Shown here: in pieces, positions 1-10,069 of the stretch
Position numbering within the stretch: position 1 is the stretch's first letter
Layout of the letters: every line of letters starts with the position of its first letter
Assembly (NCBI GenBank): GCA_000697475.1
Contig: JNEU01000718.1
Coordinates: 1 to 34,212, forward strand
DNA: 34,212 bases
Direction of reading: 5' to 3'
Source: Lichtheimia corymbifera B2541
Taxonomy: Eukaryota > Mucoromycota > Mucoromycetes > Mucorales > Lichtheimiaceae
Notes under the pieces: model-generated
Told to the model about the DNA's origin: nothing
Databases searched by the model: none
What the model saw: the letters and a program-made list of their open reading frames with translations, nothing else
Translations under genes and position numbers: made by a program

Positions 1-842
1 AGGGTACAGAGAAATAAAACAATGAGTCAACTTTATCGCACCTATCGGATCCCTCGCAGAAGCACAAGATAAGGGTAAAAAATGATATTTGTTGGGGATG
101 AATGCATGAATTCAAGAGCATCACGAGTGACAGGCGGGAGACAACATGAATCGAAAAGTATGCCTCGACCTACATGGTCGCATGTACAAACAAAAAAAAA
201 TGTCATTGTTGATCCCTCATTGGTTTAGGAGGAGGAGATAAGCAATAGGGAACACACAAATTCATATTGTCACGAGTGACGACAAGGGGAAGTGCCTCCA
301 ATGACTATATGCTGGAGGAAGAAAATCGGTATTGATGATCCACCATTACTTTGCGAGAAGAAGACAATCGAGGATGTATCATGGTTGATCCATAAACGAT
401 TGCGTCAAGGCGTCACGGGAATGTACACAGGCCACTGCATGAATCAAAGGATGCCAAGAAAAAAAAACCACGCCGTGTTAAAAATCTAGGGGTCAATCTC
501 CCCCCACCACTCACACACACGTAAACACAGGATCCCAACAAGAAAAGCGACTGTTGATGCATGAAACCATAGCTCAATAGTATGGGACAATGGAATGTGA
601 GGGGTCGTTGGATGCATCAAAAGCACCCAGAGTAGGGAAAAAGTGGTATGCGCCATTGTCTGAATCTCGGCCCACATAGCCAAGTGTAGGAAAAACTATG
701 AATGTATTGGCTCATGGAGTAGGAGATAAGGGTGGCATGTCATTATTAAATCATAGGTCCCAGGCTCATGCGCAAAAAGAAGGAGCGTATGTGGAAGTCA
801 ATACGTAAACAAAGATTACCCAGAGCAGCGAGGGAAAAAAAA

Positions 843-1031
843 ACTCGCATCACAATGATGCATCAAATTACGTTCATTGTTAGCTCCCCTCCTTCCCCTA
901 TCGATTACAAATCGCTCTCAATTGAAGAGCATAGCAGTAACAAGTAACGAATGGATGATTCTCAATGATACTTCGTTTAACGCATTACATGAATCGATGT
1001 GATGGAAGTGCATGGGCGTGTCAAAAAAAAG
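843..1031. repeat. Diverged direct repeat, copy 1
   Basis: This segment aligns by eye along its whole length with 1219-1408. It starts with the shared 'ctcgcatcacaatgatgcat', continues with a pyrimidine-rich block and 'cctatcgat', and ends with a shared 'attacatgaatc' and 'cgtgtcaaaa'. I estimate about 70 percent identity with small indels. No coding frame is conserved between the copies, so this is a non-coding repeat or a relic of a mobile element. The spacing is about 378 bp. Confidence 0.6.
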
Positions 1032-1218
1032 GGGATTCCGGAAAGGCAGCTGCATCACATGTCAGGTGGATATCTCATAATACGAGGGCGTTTTCTTTTT
1101 CATGTTGTCAAAGGAAGCATCTTTTTTTCTACCATCATCACAATGACGCATTAGATAACTTTTATCTTTTGCTACCCTCCCCCACTCTTCCCAACGATTC
1201 TCAAAGGACGGATCAATT

Positions 1219-1408
1219 TTCTCGCATCACAATGATGCATCAGTTTTACAACCATTACTCGCCCCCCCCCACTTGCCCTATCGATAATAACTCGCGTCCA
1301 TTTGAAGGATACAGCAATGATCAATAGCTATAGATGATTGTGAATGTCATTTCGTTAGTCGTATTACATGAATCAAGGTGATGAAAGTGCAAGGTCGTGT
1401 CAAAAGGA
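1219..1408. repeat. Diverged direct repeat, copy 2
   Basis: This is the partner of 843-1031, in the same orientation. The start of the repeat ('catcacaatga' followed by a C-rich tract and 'cgattctcaa') occurs a third time at about 1136-1205. The family therefore has at least two long copies and one partial copy here. No terminal repeats or target-site duplications were evident. Confidence 0.55.
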
Positions 1409-1549
1409 GGCCATCTAGCAAGTAAATGATGTGTTACACTATATACATGCTCATGCGTTACACCTTCAAATATCCAAAAAATGAAACCTATCTTTCAACA
1501 CACTTCCAAGCGTAACGTAACGTTGCAGGTAAATAGAAGCAACATAATC

Positions 1550-1555
1550 TTTATT
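1550..1555 (-). terminator. Polyadenylation signal of the secreted-protein gene
   Basis: On the minus strand this reads AATAAA. It lies 123-128 nt beyond the stop codon at 1680-1678 of the upstream secreted-protein gene, a normal distance for a fungal 3' UTR. Confidence 0.45.
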
Positions 1556-1677
1556 CTACTCATAAACAATTCACTTGGTTTTGTTTCACAGTAGCAGGCT
1601 TTTTTTTGACTTGGCACATTGGTTTCACTAGGTTTATCCGAATGTTGTCAAGGCCTGGAATTGTCTGGACTAATGTT

Positions 1678-3519
1678 TCACATAGGTTGGCCTGCAGGTG
1701 CGGGAGAATTGGCGGTGTTGGTGTTAGCATTGGGATCGCCACCGGCAGCATTAGGGTCACTGCTTTGGGGAGCAGCGTTAGTACCATCACCACTGGGACT
1801 AGCAGGTGCTTCCGAAGCAGCAGCACCACTAGCATTAGGATCAGCAGAACCAGTAGCGTTGGGATCAGTTGTGCCTTGAGATGATGGGTCACCACCAGCA
1901 GTAGCATTGGGATCAGTGCCAGTAGTAGCGTTAGGATCACCACCAGAAGCATTGGGGTCAGTGCCAGTAGTAGCGTTAGGGTCACCACCAGAAGCATTGG
2001 GGTCAGTTGTGCCTTGCGATGATGGATCACCACCAGTGGCATTAGGATCAGCTCCACCAGTTGCGTTAGGATCACCACCAGTGGCATTAGGATCAGCTCC
2101 ACCAGTTGCGTTAGGATCACCACCAGTGGCATTAGGATCAGCTCCACCAGTTGCGTTAGGATCACCACCAGTGGCATTAGGATCAGCTCCACCAGTTGCG
2201 TTAGGATCACCACCAGTGGCATTAGGATCAGCTCCACCAGTTGCGTTAGGATCACCACCAGTGGCATTAGGATCAGCTCCACCAGTTGCGTTAGGATCAC
2301 CACCAGTGGCATTAGGATCAGCTCCACCAGTTGCGTTAGGATCACCACCAGTGGCATTAGGATCAGCTCCACCAGTTGCGTTAGGATCACCACCAGTGGC
2401 ATTAGGATCAGCTCCACCAGTTGCGTTAGGATCACCACCAGTGGCATTAGGATCAGCTCCACCAGTTGCGTTAGGATCACCACCAGTGGCATTAGGATCA
2501 GCTCCACCAGTTGCGTTAGGATCACCACCTGCAGCGTTAGGATCGCCACCTGTAGCATTAGGGTCACCACCAGAAGAAGCGTTAGGATCGCCACCTGTAG
2601 CATTAGGGTCACCACCAGAAGAAGCGTTAGGATCGCCACCAGCAGCATTAGGGTCACCACCAGAAGAAGCATTAGGGTCGCCACCAGCAGCGTTAGGATC
2701 ACCGCCGCCAGTAGTGGTAGTGTCAGTTACATTGCCAGTGTAATCACCGGGAATGATACGCAAGCATCCATATTCAGAGCGACCTGTAGGGCAATCCTCC
2801 TAAAGTAATATAAAAACAAGTTTATCTTGGATGAGTAAAAAAAGGAAGCTTTGACTATAAGGCTAAGTATTACCTTATTTTGGCAACAGCGCATACAGAA
2901 TCGGTTGCTGCTAGGCTCAATCATACCAACAAAGTAGGGATATCCCTTACACGAAGCACCAGTAGGTTTGCCTTGGCCATGGTTATCGTATTGACCACCA
3001 CCATCATTGACATCAAGGTTATACTTTGAGCGATCAATATAACCAGTAACTTGTTCATAAGTGGAATTCTTTTGATAATGGGCGACAGTGACAAAGCCTA
3101 TGATGATAAGGTGAGCGACCATGATACGATCGTACTATGATTGCCACACAACAATGTTATGTACCTTCGGGCAAATCTTCAGCGTCCTTTACGGAGGTAG
3201 AGCCCATACAGAAAGGCTTGCCTTGTGTTTCGTAAAGAGCAACATTCAATCCAGGTTGAGGGGGCAAAAAGAGACAAAAGTTGTCTTGATCTTGAATAGC
3301 AATTTCCGGGTTTTGTTGCGAAGGTTGTTGCGAAGGTTGAGGTTGTACTTGTGAAGAAGAAGCGGAAGGTTGTTGAGCGGGTTGAGAGGGTTGCTGAGAT
3401 GAAGATGGCGGTTGTTGTTGTGGTGGTTGCTGCTGTTGGTCAGGCTGCTGTGGAGTGGGTGCAGCATTGACGGCGGCAAGGCACAATGCCAAACCGCAGA
3501 GAAAGCGTGCAGAAACCAT
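1678..3519 (-). CDS. Secreted cysteine-domain protein with Asp-Pro-Asn repeat tail
   Basis: Three exons: 3519-3165, 3097-2874 and 2799-1678 (introns 67 and 74 nt, GT...AG), giving 566 residues. The start is supported by a signal peptide of about 20 residues ([20 protein letters not shown]). It is followed by a Gln/Pro/Ser-rich segment (about 21-75) and a compact domain (about 80-216) with eight cysteines, including the motifs [22 protein letters not shown] and RFCMRCCQ. The remaining 345 residues are mostly DPNA-type repeats ([15 protein letters not shown]), with Asn-Ala-Thr steps that could be N-glycosylated. No GPI signal or transmembrane helix is evident at the end. The cysteine domain resembles one I know from uncharacterised secreted fungal proteins. 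The tail suggests a wall-associated or secreted glycoprotein, but this is inference. Function is unknown. Confidence 0.88.
2026..2520 (-). repeat. Perfect 45-bp minisatellite, 11 copies, coding
   Basis: Eleven head-to-tail units of 45 bp follow each other with no base differences that I can find. On the minus strand each unit encodes the 15 residues GGDPNAT plus GGADPNAT of the secreted protein. On both sides (about 1700-2025 and 2521-2710) the array decays into related 21-24-bp units (DPNAxGG with Ser, Ala or Gly substitutions, and two [12 protein letters not shown] interruptions). The unit is a multiple of three and stop-free in several frames, which explains the long spurious frames seen on both strands. 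Confidence 0.97.
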
Positions 3520-3645
3520 AATAATGAATGTGTGTGGTTAAACGAGTGGATAGGAGAGAGTTTGATAAAGAGATATAGGAAAGAAAAAGAAAAAGGGAAA
3601 GGAAGGCGCGAAAATACGACCATCACTTTGAGTAGCTTGGGCTCT

Positions 3646-3653
3646 TAATATAG
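3646..3653 (-). promoter_or_regulatory. TATA-like element of the secreted-protein gene
   Basis: The minus strand reads TATATTAA here, about 127-134 nt upstream of the ATG at 3519. This fits a TATA box with a 5' UTR of roughly 100 nt. The assignment rests on position and AT content only. Confidence 0.3.
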
Positions 3654-4235
3654 AGAAGCAACTGACACTAGCTGCTTGCCCATTCCTTTTGCGGTATATT
3701 AACCCTGAAAAGAGTTTAATGCAAAGATTTACCGTCGTAAATCCTTAGTGCTTTTGAGTTGGAACCAAACGTGCATCGTCTTTCGGATTATGCTATGTTG
3801 CTTTATTAGTCAAAGTTTCTTTGACATTAATCTATTTGTGTTCCTATGTGCTTAAAATAAGGATTGGGTTGTCGTCGATCACTTGACATTTCGGATTATT
3901 GTCTTTGTGTTGCGAGCAGATGGAGGAGAACAATGAATGTTTTATTCAGAATGCACTTCAACTTGATATATTTATTATCAACATTGCTATTGTTAGTTAT
4001 GCTGAATTACAATGTATATGAGAGATTGGACATTGTTCATCATATCAGTTCTGGGGTAAAAGTGATTTGCAGTGGGATAATTCTCCTGGTCCAGGTGTCG
4101 GATGTTGCAAGTGTCACTGCCAAGAATCAGCCATGTGTGTTGCCTACTTGATTTGTAGCGGTCCTTAAATGAGACGCTGTTCTTTGTATACTCGCACGCA
4201 CATACACCTTTCCGTTTTCTACATCAACATCGTGC
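3654..4235. promoter_or_regulatory. Divergent intergenic region
   Basis: This region separates the secreted-protein gene (minus) from the palmitoyltransferase gene (plus), so it probably carries both promoters. An open frame of 95 codons at 3864-4151 has no recognisable domain, an AT-rich composition and no splice partners, so I do not call it a gene. No clear regulatory motif could be singled out. Confidence 0.4.
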
Positions 4236-5876
4236 ATGAGCAAAGTGGTCGATAAAGCGGTGGATAAAGCAGGGCCATTGTTTATTGCCATTGGCGTCTT
4301 CCTCATTGACCTGTGCGTCCTTGCTTTTTATGGCGTTGTTTTCCCGTACTCCCATGCGTGGTCTGATGCTTCTTTCTTTGGCAAACTATGGATCGCTCTT
4401 GTTTTGACGTTCACGTTATACATGGTCTACTGCATACACTTCCATTATTATATGGCTATAAAGACACCCCCTGGTAGCACAACAACAACAACACCCAGCA
4501 ACTCCAGTAGTAATCCATCGACTATTGATTCGTCAACCAGCAACCATCAGGTACGGCATGTTTTATTGCGATTGCGATATGCGTCTATCATTGGTCTATC
4601 ACTAATACATACAACATGGTAGGAACATGAAGTGAGTGGTCGCGAAATGCTCTTGGATATGGAAGAAGAATCAGGAACAGTAAAGCTATGCAAGAAATGT
4701 AAGTGGATAAGTCCGATGGCTGTACCAGATATGGCTGACATTTTCATGCATCCATCCTACATAGGTCATTTGCCAAAACCCGAACGAGCTCATCATTGCA
4801 GTGTATGTAACAAATGTATCATGCGTTTTGATCACCATTGTAAGTAGCTTGATGTGTCGTTGTGGATGTATGGGGGGACTACAAAGACTGATACCGGTTA
4901 TTCACAACAATAGGTCCTTGGATCCACAATTGCGTCGGTCACTTTAATCATCGCTACTTTGTCCTATTCATGACCTACCTGGTGTTCTCCGCTGCTTACT
5001 TTGTCTATTTTGGTTGGAGACCTTTTATCATTTCGATGGATGTGGTGAACAGTGATGTAAGTTGGGAGGATCTGACATAAGGGGGAGAGACATCTGATTG
5101 TCTTTTGATCCATAGTGGCCATATTACTTTCCACGACCGTTAATGGCATTCTGCATTATTCTTGCTATCTGTATGGGATTGGCAATCGGTAAGTGGTCGG
5201 GTACTTTTATGAGGCATGGGTTTGTATGCCAGGAGTTAATCATGTGCTTGGTTGTTAGGCGGTCTTTGTGGATGGCATTATTTTTTAGTATGTATCACCG
5301 AGCACCACAAAAACAACACGATTTATACTTACACCGCATCGCGTACATAGATCCTTACTGGACAAACCACGGTGGAGTACTACAACAACGATTACGACAA
5401 ACGTCAGTGCAAGCGACAAGGCGAGGTAGTTATACAACACACTTCATGAGGGTAACACACGGGCTCAGATTATATTCTGCATATATAGGTCTTTATCAAC
5501 ATGTACGATTTTGGAGTCAAGCAAAACTTTTATTATTTCTTCAACATTTGCGAGCGTTTGTAAGTAGGGCGACTACTTTTAGTCTATGGCGGTGGTGGAG
5601 TTTTAGGGTGTGTCTCATGCCTTATTTTGCATATGTTTAGTCCCTGGTATACCGTGCTTTATCCTATACCCATTCCGCCTCGGGTAAGTTGGGTAGCGGG
5701 GATGTGGTTGTGCGGAGAACAAGATAGTGGGGCTGATAAACTTTATTTCTCGGTAGGGAAATGGACGTGTATTCGAGAAATGCGAAGCATTTTACCTATT
5801 ACCCCGGTCACGCCAAAACGAATATATGCAGATGCAAAATGAAAGCCAAGAAATTGACGACATGAAAGACTTTTAA
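4236..5876 (+). CDS. DHHC-type protein S-palmitoyltransferase
   Basis: Nine exons: 4236-4550, 4623-4839, 4914-5056, 5116-5188, 5259-5287, 5351-5425, 5489-5559, 5641-5683 and 5757-5876, giving 361 residues. All phases close, and the introns are 59-81 nt. The enzyme transfers palmitate to cysteines of membrane-associated proteins through an acyl-cysteine intermediate. The cysteine-rich domain runs from about 160 ([18 protein letters not shown]) into [19 protein letters not shown], and the catalytic cysteine is Cys178. Two hydrophobic segments precede it (about 13-35 and 45-70) and two follow (about 187-205 and 228-247), the four-helix layout usual for the family. Downstream are [19 protein letters not shown] (TTxE motif) and a [13 protein letters not shown] segment. 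A tiny 29-nt exon 5 is needed to keep the frame. It is a Pfa/ZDHHC-family member; I cannot assign which yeast paralogue. Confidence 0.92.
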
Positions 5877-5883
5877 ATTATGG

Positions 5884-5904
5884 CACCATGCACACACACA
5901 CACA
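5884..5904. repeat. CA dinucleotide microsatellite
   Basis: A short CA/CACA tract lies just after the palmitoyltransferase stop codon. A second short CACA run follows near 5947. These are simple-sequence repeats in the interval between two convergent genes. Confidence 0.5.
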
Positions 5905-6124
5905 TTTTCACTTGTATCACTCAACAGCATCATCCTCCTTCTTGTACACACACACATATTCACAAACATGATATATATAATACAATGATATCTTTTTGCA
6001 CCAATGGTTGAGGCGTATAAATCAGCTTATAATAAGAAGGGAGATGTACAATGTATGCAAAAGTTATGGTGGGATCTTTGAAAAGGTTGAATGAAGCACG
6101 CGTGTATATGCGTAAAAGTTTTGA

Positions 6125-7039
6125 TCATGATTTGAGCGAGCGGGTGAAGCGATTGATCCATCGTTTAGCGACCGATGGTCGTCGTGACACAGACAAAGGT
6201 GTGGCTGGTGCTGCGGAATAGGATGATGAAGGTTCACTACTGCTGGTGACACTGGTCGCTGTGGAATTGGAATAAGGATGATCACTCACAAGAGATGGAC
6301 GACGACTACTGTTATTGGATGTGGTACGCGTGCTTGCACTATGACTTTGCTCCATTCTAACACTGCGACGGTGGTGGTAGGATTGGGGTCGTGGAGTGGT
6401 TGCTGGAGCAGATCGGATCGACATGTTGCTGGGTTGCGGCGGTGCTGAATAATTACAAGGTGCTACTGGATGATGACGATGATGTGTGGTGGTTGTGGAA
6501 CGTCGCTGATACGGAGGGTATCCTTTTCTGTAAGCGAGCATGGCGAGCGGGACTTCTTCGTCTTTATCGCTTGGCGTTACACAAAGCGCGGATGATGCAC
6601 GTTGTTTTTGTTGCTGCTGCTGATGTATATCTTTTTCCTCGGCAATCGATGCCATGCGGTATTGCTGTTGTGGCATTGGTGCTTGCACAGACATTGGACG
6701 TCGTGATTTTTGTCTCCCATTGCTGCTGTTATTACTGTGGCTGCTCGTAGTGCTGATAGTAGACATACGATGACTATTATTACTGCTACGACGTCGATAA
6801 GAATCAGATGACGATGACGATGATGATGCCATCATTGCCTGTTGTTGATGCGTCGTATTCGGGTAGTAATAAACAGGAGCATACAAGTATTGTGGCTGTG
6901 GAGGAGGCTGTGGGTATTGATTCTGTGGAATAAAATGTGGTGATGTTGGCGTGCCGGATGATGTAACAATGATGGGGTAGCCGTAATGGCTTGCATTGGG
7001 CTGTGGCCAGTATGGTGATTGTTGCTGATGATAATTCAT
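6125..7039 (-). CDS. Low-complexity Ser/Gln/Arg-rich hypothetical protein
   Basis: Single-exon frame of 304 residues from the ATG at 7039 (MNYHQQQSPYWPQPNASHYG). The frame stays open upstream to 7213, but the upstream part reads like an AT-rich leader, so I prefer the internal ATG. The protein is mostly disordered: a Pro/Gln/Tyr-rich N terminus, a Ser run near 95-103, Arg/Ser/Asn stretches and a Gln run near 165-175. Short islands look less random: EEVPLAMLAYRKGYPPY near 188-204, and a basic C terminus (PSVAKRWINRFTRSLKS) that could form an amphipathic helix. I recognise no domain. Many RRxS sites suggest phosphorylation (inference). It could be a signalling or RNA-associated scaffold, but nothing proves this. 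It converges on the palmitoyltransferase gene. Confidence 0.62.
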   Translation of the reverse strand: MNYHQQQSPYWPQPNASHYGYPIIVTSSGTPTSPHFIPQNQYPQPPPQPQYLYAPVYYYPNTTHQQQAMMASSSSSSSDSYRRRSSNNSHRMSTISTTSSHSNNSSNGRQKSRRPMSVQAPMPQQQYRMASIAEEKDIHQQQQQKQRASSALCVTPSDKDEEVPLAMLAYRKGYPPYQRRSTTTTHHRHHPVAPCNYSAPPQPSNMSIRSAPATTPRPQSYHHRRSVRMEQSHSASTRTTSNNSSRRPSLVSDHPYSNSTATSVTSSSEPSSSYSAAPATPLSVSRRPSVAKRWINRFTRSLKS

Positions 7040-8099
7040 GAAAAGTAATGATTCAATGAAAGAATGAAAAGTGTTTGTTTTAGAGGGTGTAAGAGAAACT
7101 GCAAAAGAAAAAAGAAAATAAAGCGGTTGGCAGTCAACCCAGGTGTGTTTTAGTATAGGCGTCGGTCTGCTACCATAATGCATGTATAGCACGATGCTGT
7201 GGGACACTGACAACCAATGGATGTGTCGTGTAACTGTGTCCGCGGTTGTTGTCTTTATTGCAGCATGTGCGTGAGTGCAGCAAATCTTTCAGCGCATTTA
7301 TTGAGGATATGCTTGTTGTTCGATTTGCCGCCTAATCGTTTTCTTCCTCATCACCCCTTTAACATGTTGCAGAAGAATAGCATCCTAGCTGCCCCTAAAC
7401 ACCCTTGTTTACCCCAATAACTATAAGCTTCTTGGCGTCATCGCGTGTGTATATATTTATGCAATTTTAGCTCACACACATAATCCAATACATATTGCGA
7501 TCACGTTCTCTTATTGGGCGGATTAATCTGTAAGAGGATATTCACACATCTCTTCACTTGCCTTCCTCGGGTATTATGCCGCGCCCAAACGCAAAAGTGA
7601 CAATCCACAGAGGCGCCGCTGCTGCTGTCAGAGAATATTAAAACCACATGGCGTGTGTATCCATGATTTTGTCTGGGTTATGGAGACGTATGTACATATC
7701 AAAGGAGCTTTGTGTATGTAGATTTAAGGCTCCTCGCATGTCCCGATCCTCCTTACAGCACTTGAAAACGTGCTTTGCCACACACATCATCATCATCATC
7801 ATCATCATCATCCACATATTCACCATTGCCCTTTATCGCCACATATATTGAAAAAGAAACTCAATGTATAGACTAATGCTTTTTTATACCAATAGATAAA
7901 CACACAATGCAATAGTAAATCCTCTTTTTGATAATGAACCCAAACCTATGGATGCAGGAGGAGGAAGAAGGGGGCTGGGAGGGAAAATGAACAAAGAGAA
8001 ACACACACAGCTTGAAGGCGTATATCATATGACGACGAATGATTGATAGGGGGATGGAGGATGCGTGACGTGATGATGGGAATGATGAGGTATGAAAGA
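7040..8099. other. Intergenic region
   Basis: This lies between the start of the low-complexity gene and the 3' end of the bZIP gene. The short frames here (for example 7217-7420 and 7648-7851) are AT-rich, lack domains and partly translate a microsatellite. I see no RNA gene. The part next to 7040 is the likely promoter of the minus-strand gene. Confidence 0.45.
7785..7811. repeat. (CAT)9 microsatellite
   Basis: Nine perfect CAT units, flanked by a CACA tract on the left. It is non-coding, in the intergenic region downstream of the bZIP gene. Confidence 0.9.
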
Positions 8100-9203
8100 T
8101 TAGAGGACCATGTCGGTGTCTTCGACTTCTCCAAGCTGCCTCTTAACAATGGCCTTCAAGACTTCTTCTTCAATAACAGGTCCAGATCCAGAGCATTTGG
8201 AATTCTTTTTGATGGCTTCACATAACTTTGCAACATCGAAATCATCGAATCGTGGGTGTTCATTGAGATGATCCCATACTTCAGCGCAAGGAATCAATTT
8301 GGCGTTGGTCAAGGTGACAGGATCCGGGGTATGATCGAATCGTTCACTGGCGCTTTCGGCAAATTCATCCACATGTTCAATCTTCATATCATCACAACTC
8401 GATCGTCGTTGTTGGTACTCGCTACACGACATGGATGGTGACGACATGGGATGGTGAACAGATCCATTACTGCTATTGTTGCATGTATCGTGGGAGCTGC
8501 TGGGCGTTGCTAAGCATTGTAAATCCGACGAGGGTGGCGAAAGTGCACAATTGAATGAGCCAATGGAAGGTGGTTCAATGCCTGCTTCTCGAAGTTTGCT
8601 GATGGACATTTCAAATGCCATGGCTGCTCCTTTCAATGTATACATTTCTGATTCCATTCGCTTGATTGTTGCTCGAAGATCATCGTTTTCTTTTTGGAGT
8701 CGATCATTGTCAGATGCATGGTTCTCTTGGAGTGTCTTGATCTTCTCTTCAAGTTCTTTGACGTAGCGTTCTTTACGTTCTCGGAATGCTCGTTGTGCTG
8801 CTCGGTTTTGCTCTTTGCGTTTCTACATATTCATAATTGGTATACTTGATGTAAATATAATCCCATTACTTACTTGCTTGCTGTCCGATTTGTCAGCGCC
8901 TGGTGTTTTGCCCACTGAACTCGAGTCCTCTATAATATCAAATATAGTACATCAATACCTTGTTATCCAAATACAAAGCTTGCTTATGTATACCTTCGCT
9001 GTTGTCTTCGGATCCTTCCTTCTCTGCTGGATCAACGATTCGTTTAGTCAATGCACAGTAATCTGTATAGGATAACACGTACGAAAGGGTCTTTGTTGTT
9101 GAGATATAGCGTACTGGTTGTTGATATTGTCCCATTGTCGAGGATCGATGTCATTGGCAAGGAATGGTTGTGTTGGGAAGGAAGATGCAGTGTATTGAGC
9201 CAT
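8100..9203 (-). CDS. YAP1: Yap1/Pap1-type AP-1-like bZIP transcription factor
   Basis: Four exons: 9203-9083, 9026-8994, 8929-8874 and 8822-8100 (introns 56, 64 and 51 nt), giving 310 residues. The basic region begins at about residue 71 (KRKEQNRAAQRAFRERKERY), the NxxAQxxFR signature of fungal Yap/Pap1 factors. A heptad leucine zipper follows to about 128. The C terminus holds a cysteine-rich domain: Cys249 (IPCAEVWDHL), Cys271 (KLCEAIKK) and Cys280 (SKCSGSG). These spacings of 22 and 9 residues equal those of yeast Yap1 Cys598/620/629, which form redox disulphides and control nuclear export. Middle cysteines (near 150-200) could act as the partner domain. The protein is much shorter than yeast Yap1 (650 residues). 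Likely role: activation of antioxidant genes. The first intron's acceptor is uncertain (CCAG at 9027 preferred over 9024), which affects only a few residues near 41. Confidence 0.9.
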
Positions 9204-10069
9204 GGTAAAGAAGTGGAAAGAAAAGGAAAACGGAATTGTTCGGCTCGTACGACGCCCCCACCTCATTATTGCTACCCCCAACCAAAACATATCAAAGTCC
9301 CAGCCTGCATATTAACATTGACCACTGTTACCATCATCATCATCACTACTAGCTCGCTTTAATAGTATTTACCAACATCATATTAAAGTATCCCTTTGAT
9401 TACACATATCAACGCTATATGGTGATATCTGGTGGTGTCCTATGTTGTGTCCCAGCTGTCCCATGAAACTAGACCAATAGTTACTTTCAACCGAGGATTC
9501 TGAAGATCACAGCTAGATTCTAGGGTAGACGTCATGGTGTTATCTAAGCATCATATAAGCAGTAGTAGTAGTGTCTTTCAAAATATGAATCTTTGGTTGC
9601 TAGGGAACAGCATTGTAATCTCTCAGCAAAGTCGAAATTGGATTTACAAGTGAACCTGCAGTTGCATCATGGTAGAATAGATTCATATAAATGCATTTTA
9701 TACCCAATTCGAATAGAGCATTGATTGAATCATGCTTCGTACATAGAAGTTTATTCCAGCGTCGTCTTCGTTGCTATCACTACTACAACAAGATATGCTT
9801 CCTTTTCGGTTGATTGACGAAATATTTATATATCCAAATGATGAAATATTTTACATTATTGATGAAATATTTTACATTATGGGTGAGCTATGTTAAGATG
9901 CAGTGTTCTCGTGTCAAGTGAGCGTTCAAGAATTGACTTATGCAAATGGGGAGGAGAGCAGAGGGTGGACACCACACCTGAGTTTCAACCACGCAGTGCC
10001 TTGATTAATCCAACGACGCGCAAGCTCCTTTGGTATACTCTTACGCCCGCTTCCACACCCTCTGACAAT
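9204..10069. promoter_or_regulatory. Divergent promoter region between the bZIP gene and UMP1
   Basis: This 866-bp interval separates two divergent genes linked by stress physiology: an oxidative-stress regulator and a proteasome assembly factor. It contains the 21-bp tandem repeat listed separately and an ATC-rich tract (9329-9350). I looked for the yeast proteasome element GGTGGCAAA and for the Yap1 site TTACTAA or TTAGTAA and did not find exact copies. An open frame starting at 9890 has no domain and overlaps the UMP1 5' end. Confidence 0.4.
9839..9880. repeat. 21-bp perfect tandem repeat
   Basis: The 21-bp unit (tgatgaaatattttacatta plus t) occurs twice in a row without a mismatch. A diverged third copy lies at about 9811-9832 (tgattgacgaaatatttata). 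The pair ends 189 bp upstream of the UMP1 start codon, so it could be part of that promoter. Function unknown. Confidence 0.85.

Larger units (their letters stand above)
1..1549. other. Gene-poor region with decayed repeats
   Basis: I see no convincing gene here. The short open frames have no recognisable protein, no splice support and no codon bias like the flanking genes. The stretch contains simple runs (A-rich tracts, a run of nine C at 1262-1270) and short recurring words such as 'catgaatc' (near 145, 437, 988, 1368) and 'tcacgagtgac' (121-131 and 270-280, counting one preceding base in the second). The right half holds the longer diverged repeat listed separately. It looks like old repeat-derived DNA downstream of the secreted-protein gene. 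Confidence 0.5.

Noticed and set aside
1560..2743. Long frames in other phases and on the plus strand across the 45-bp array (380 and 278 codons)
   Set aside because: They arise because the 45-bp unit is a multiple of three and stop-free in several frames. Only the minus frame with signal peptide, cysteine domain and consistent splicing is a gene.
3864..4151. 95-codon plus-strand frame between the secreted protein and palmitoyltransferase genes
   Set aside because: Hydrophobic AT-rich translation, no domain, no splice partner, in a divergent promoter region.
5288..5350. Apparent in-frame TAG in the palmitoyltransferase (pseudogene signal)
   Set aside because: A 63-nt GTATGT...CATAG intron removes it and restores the expected segment [15 protein letters not shown].
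9063..9082. A 20-nt first intron in the bZIP gene (GTACGT...TACAG)
   Set aside because: Too short to splice. Using the CCAG at 9030-9027 gives a 56-nt intron with a TGACTAA branch-like sequence and keeps the frame.
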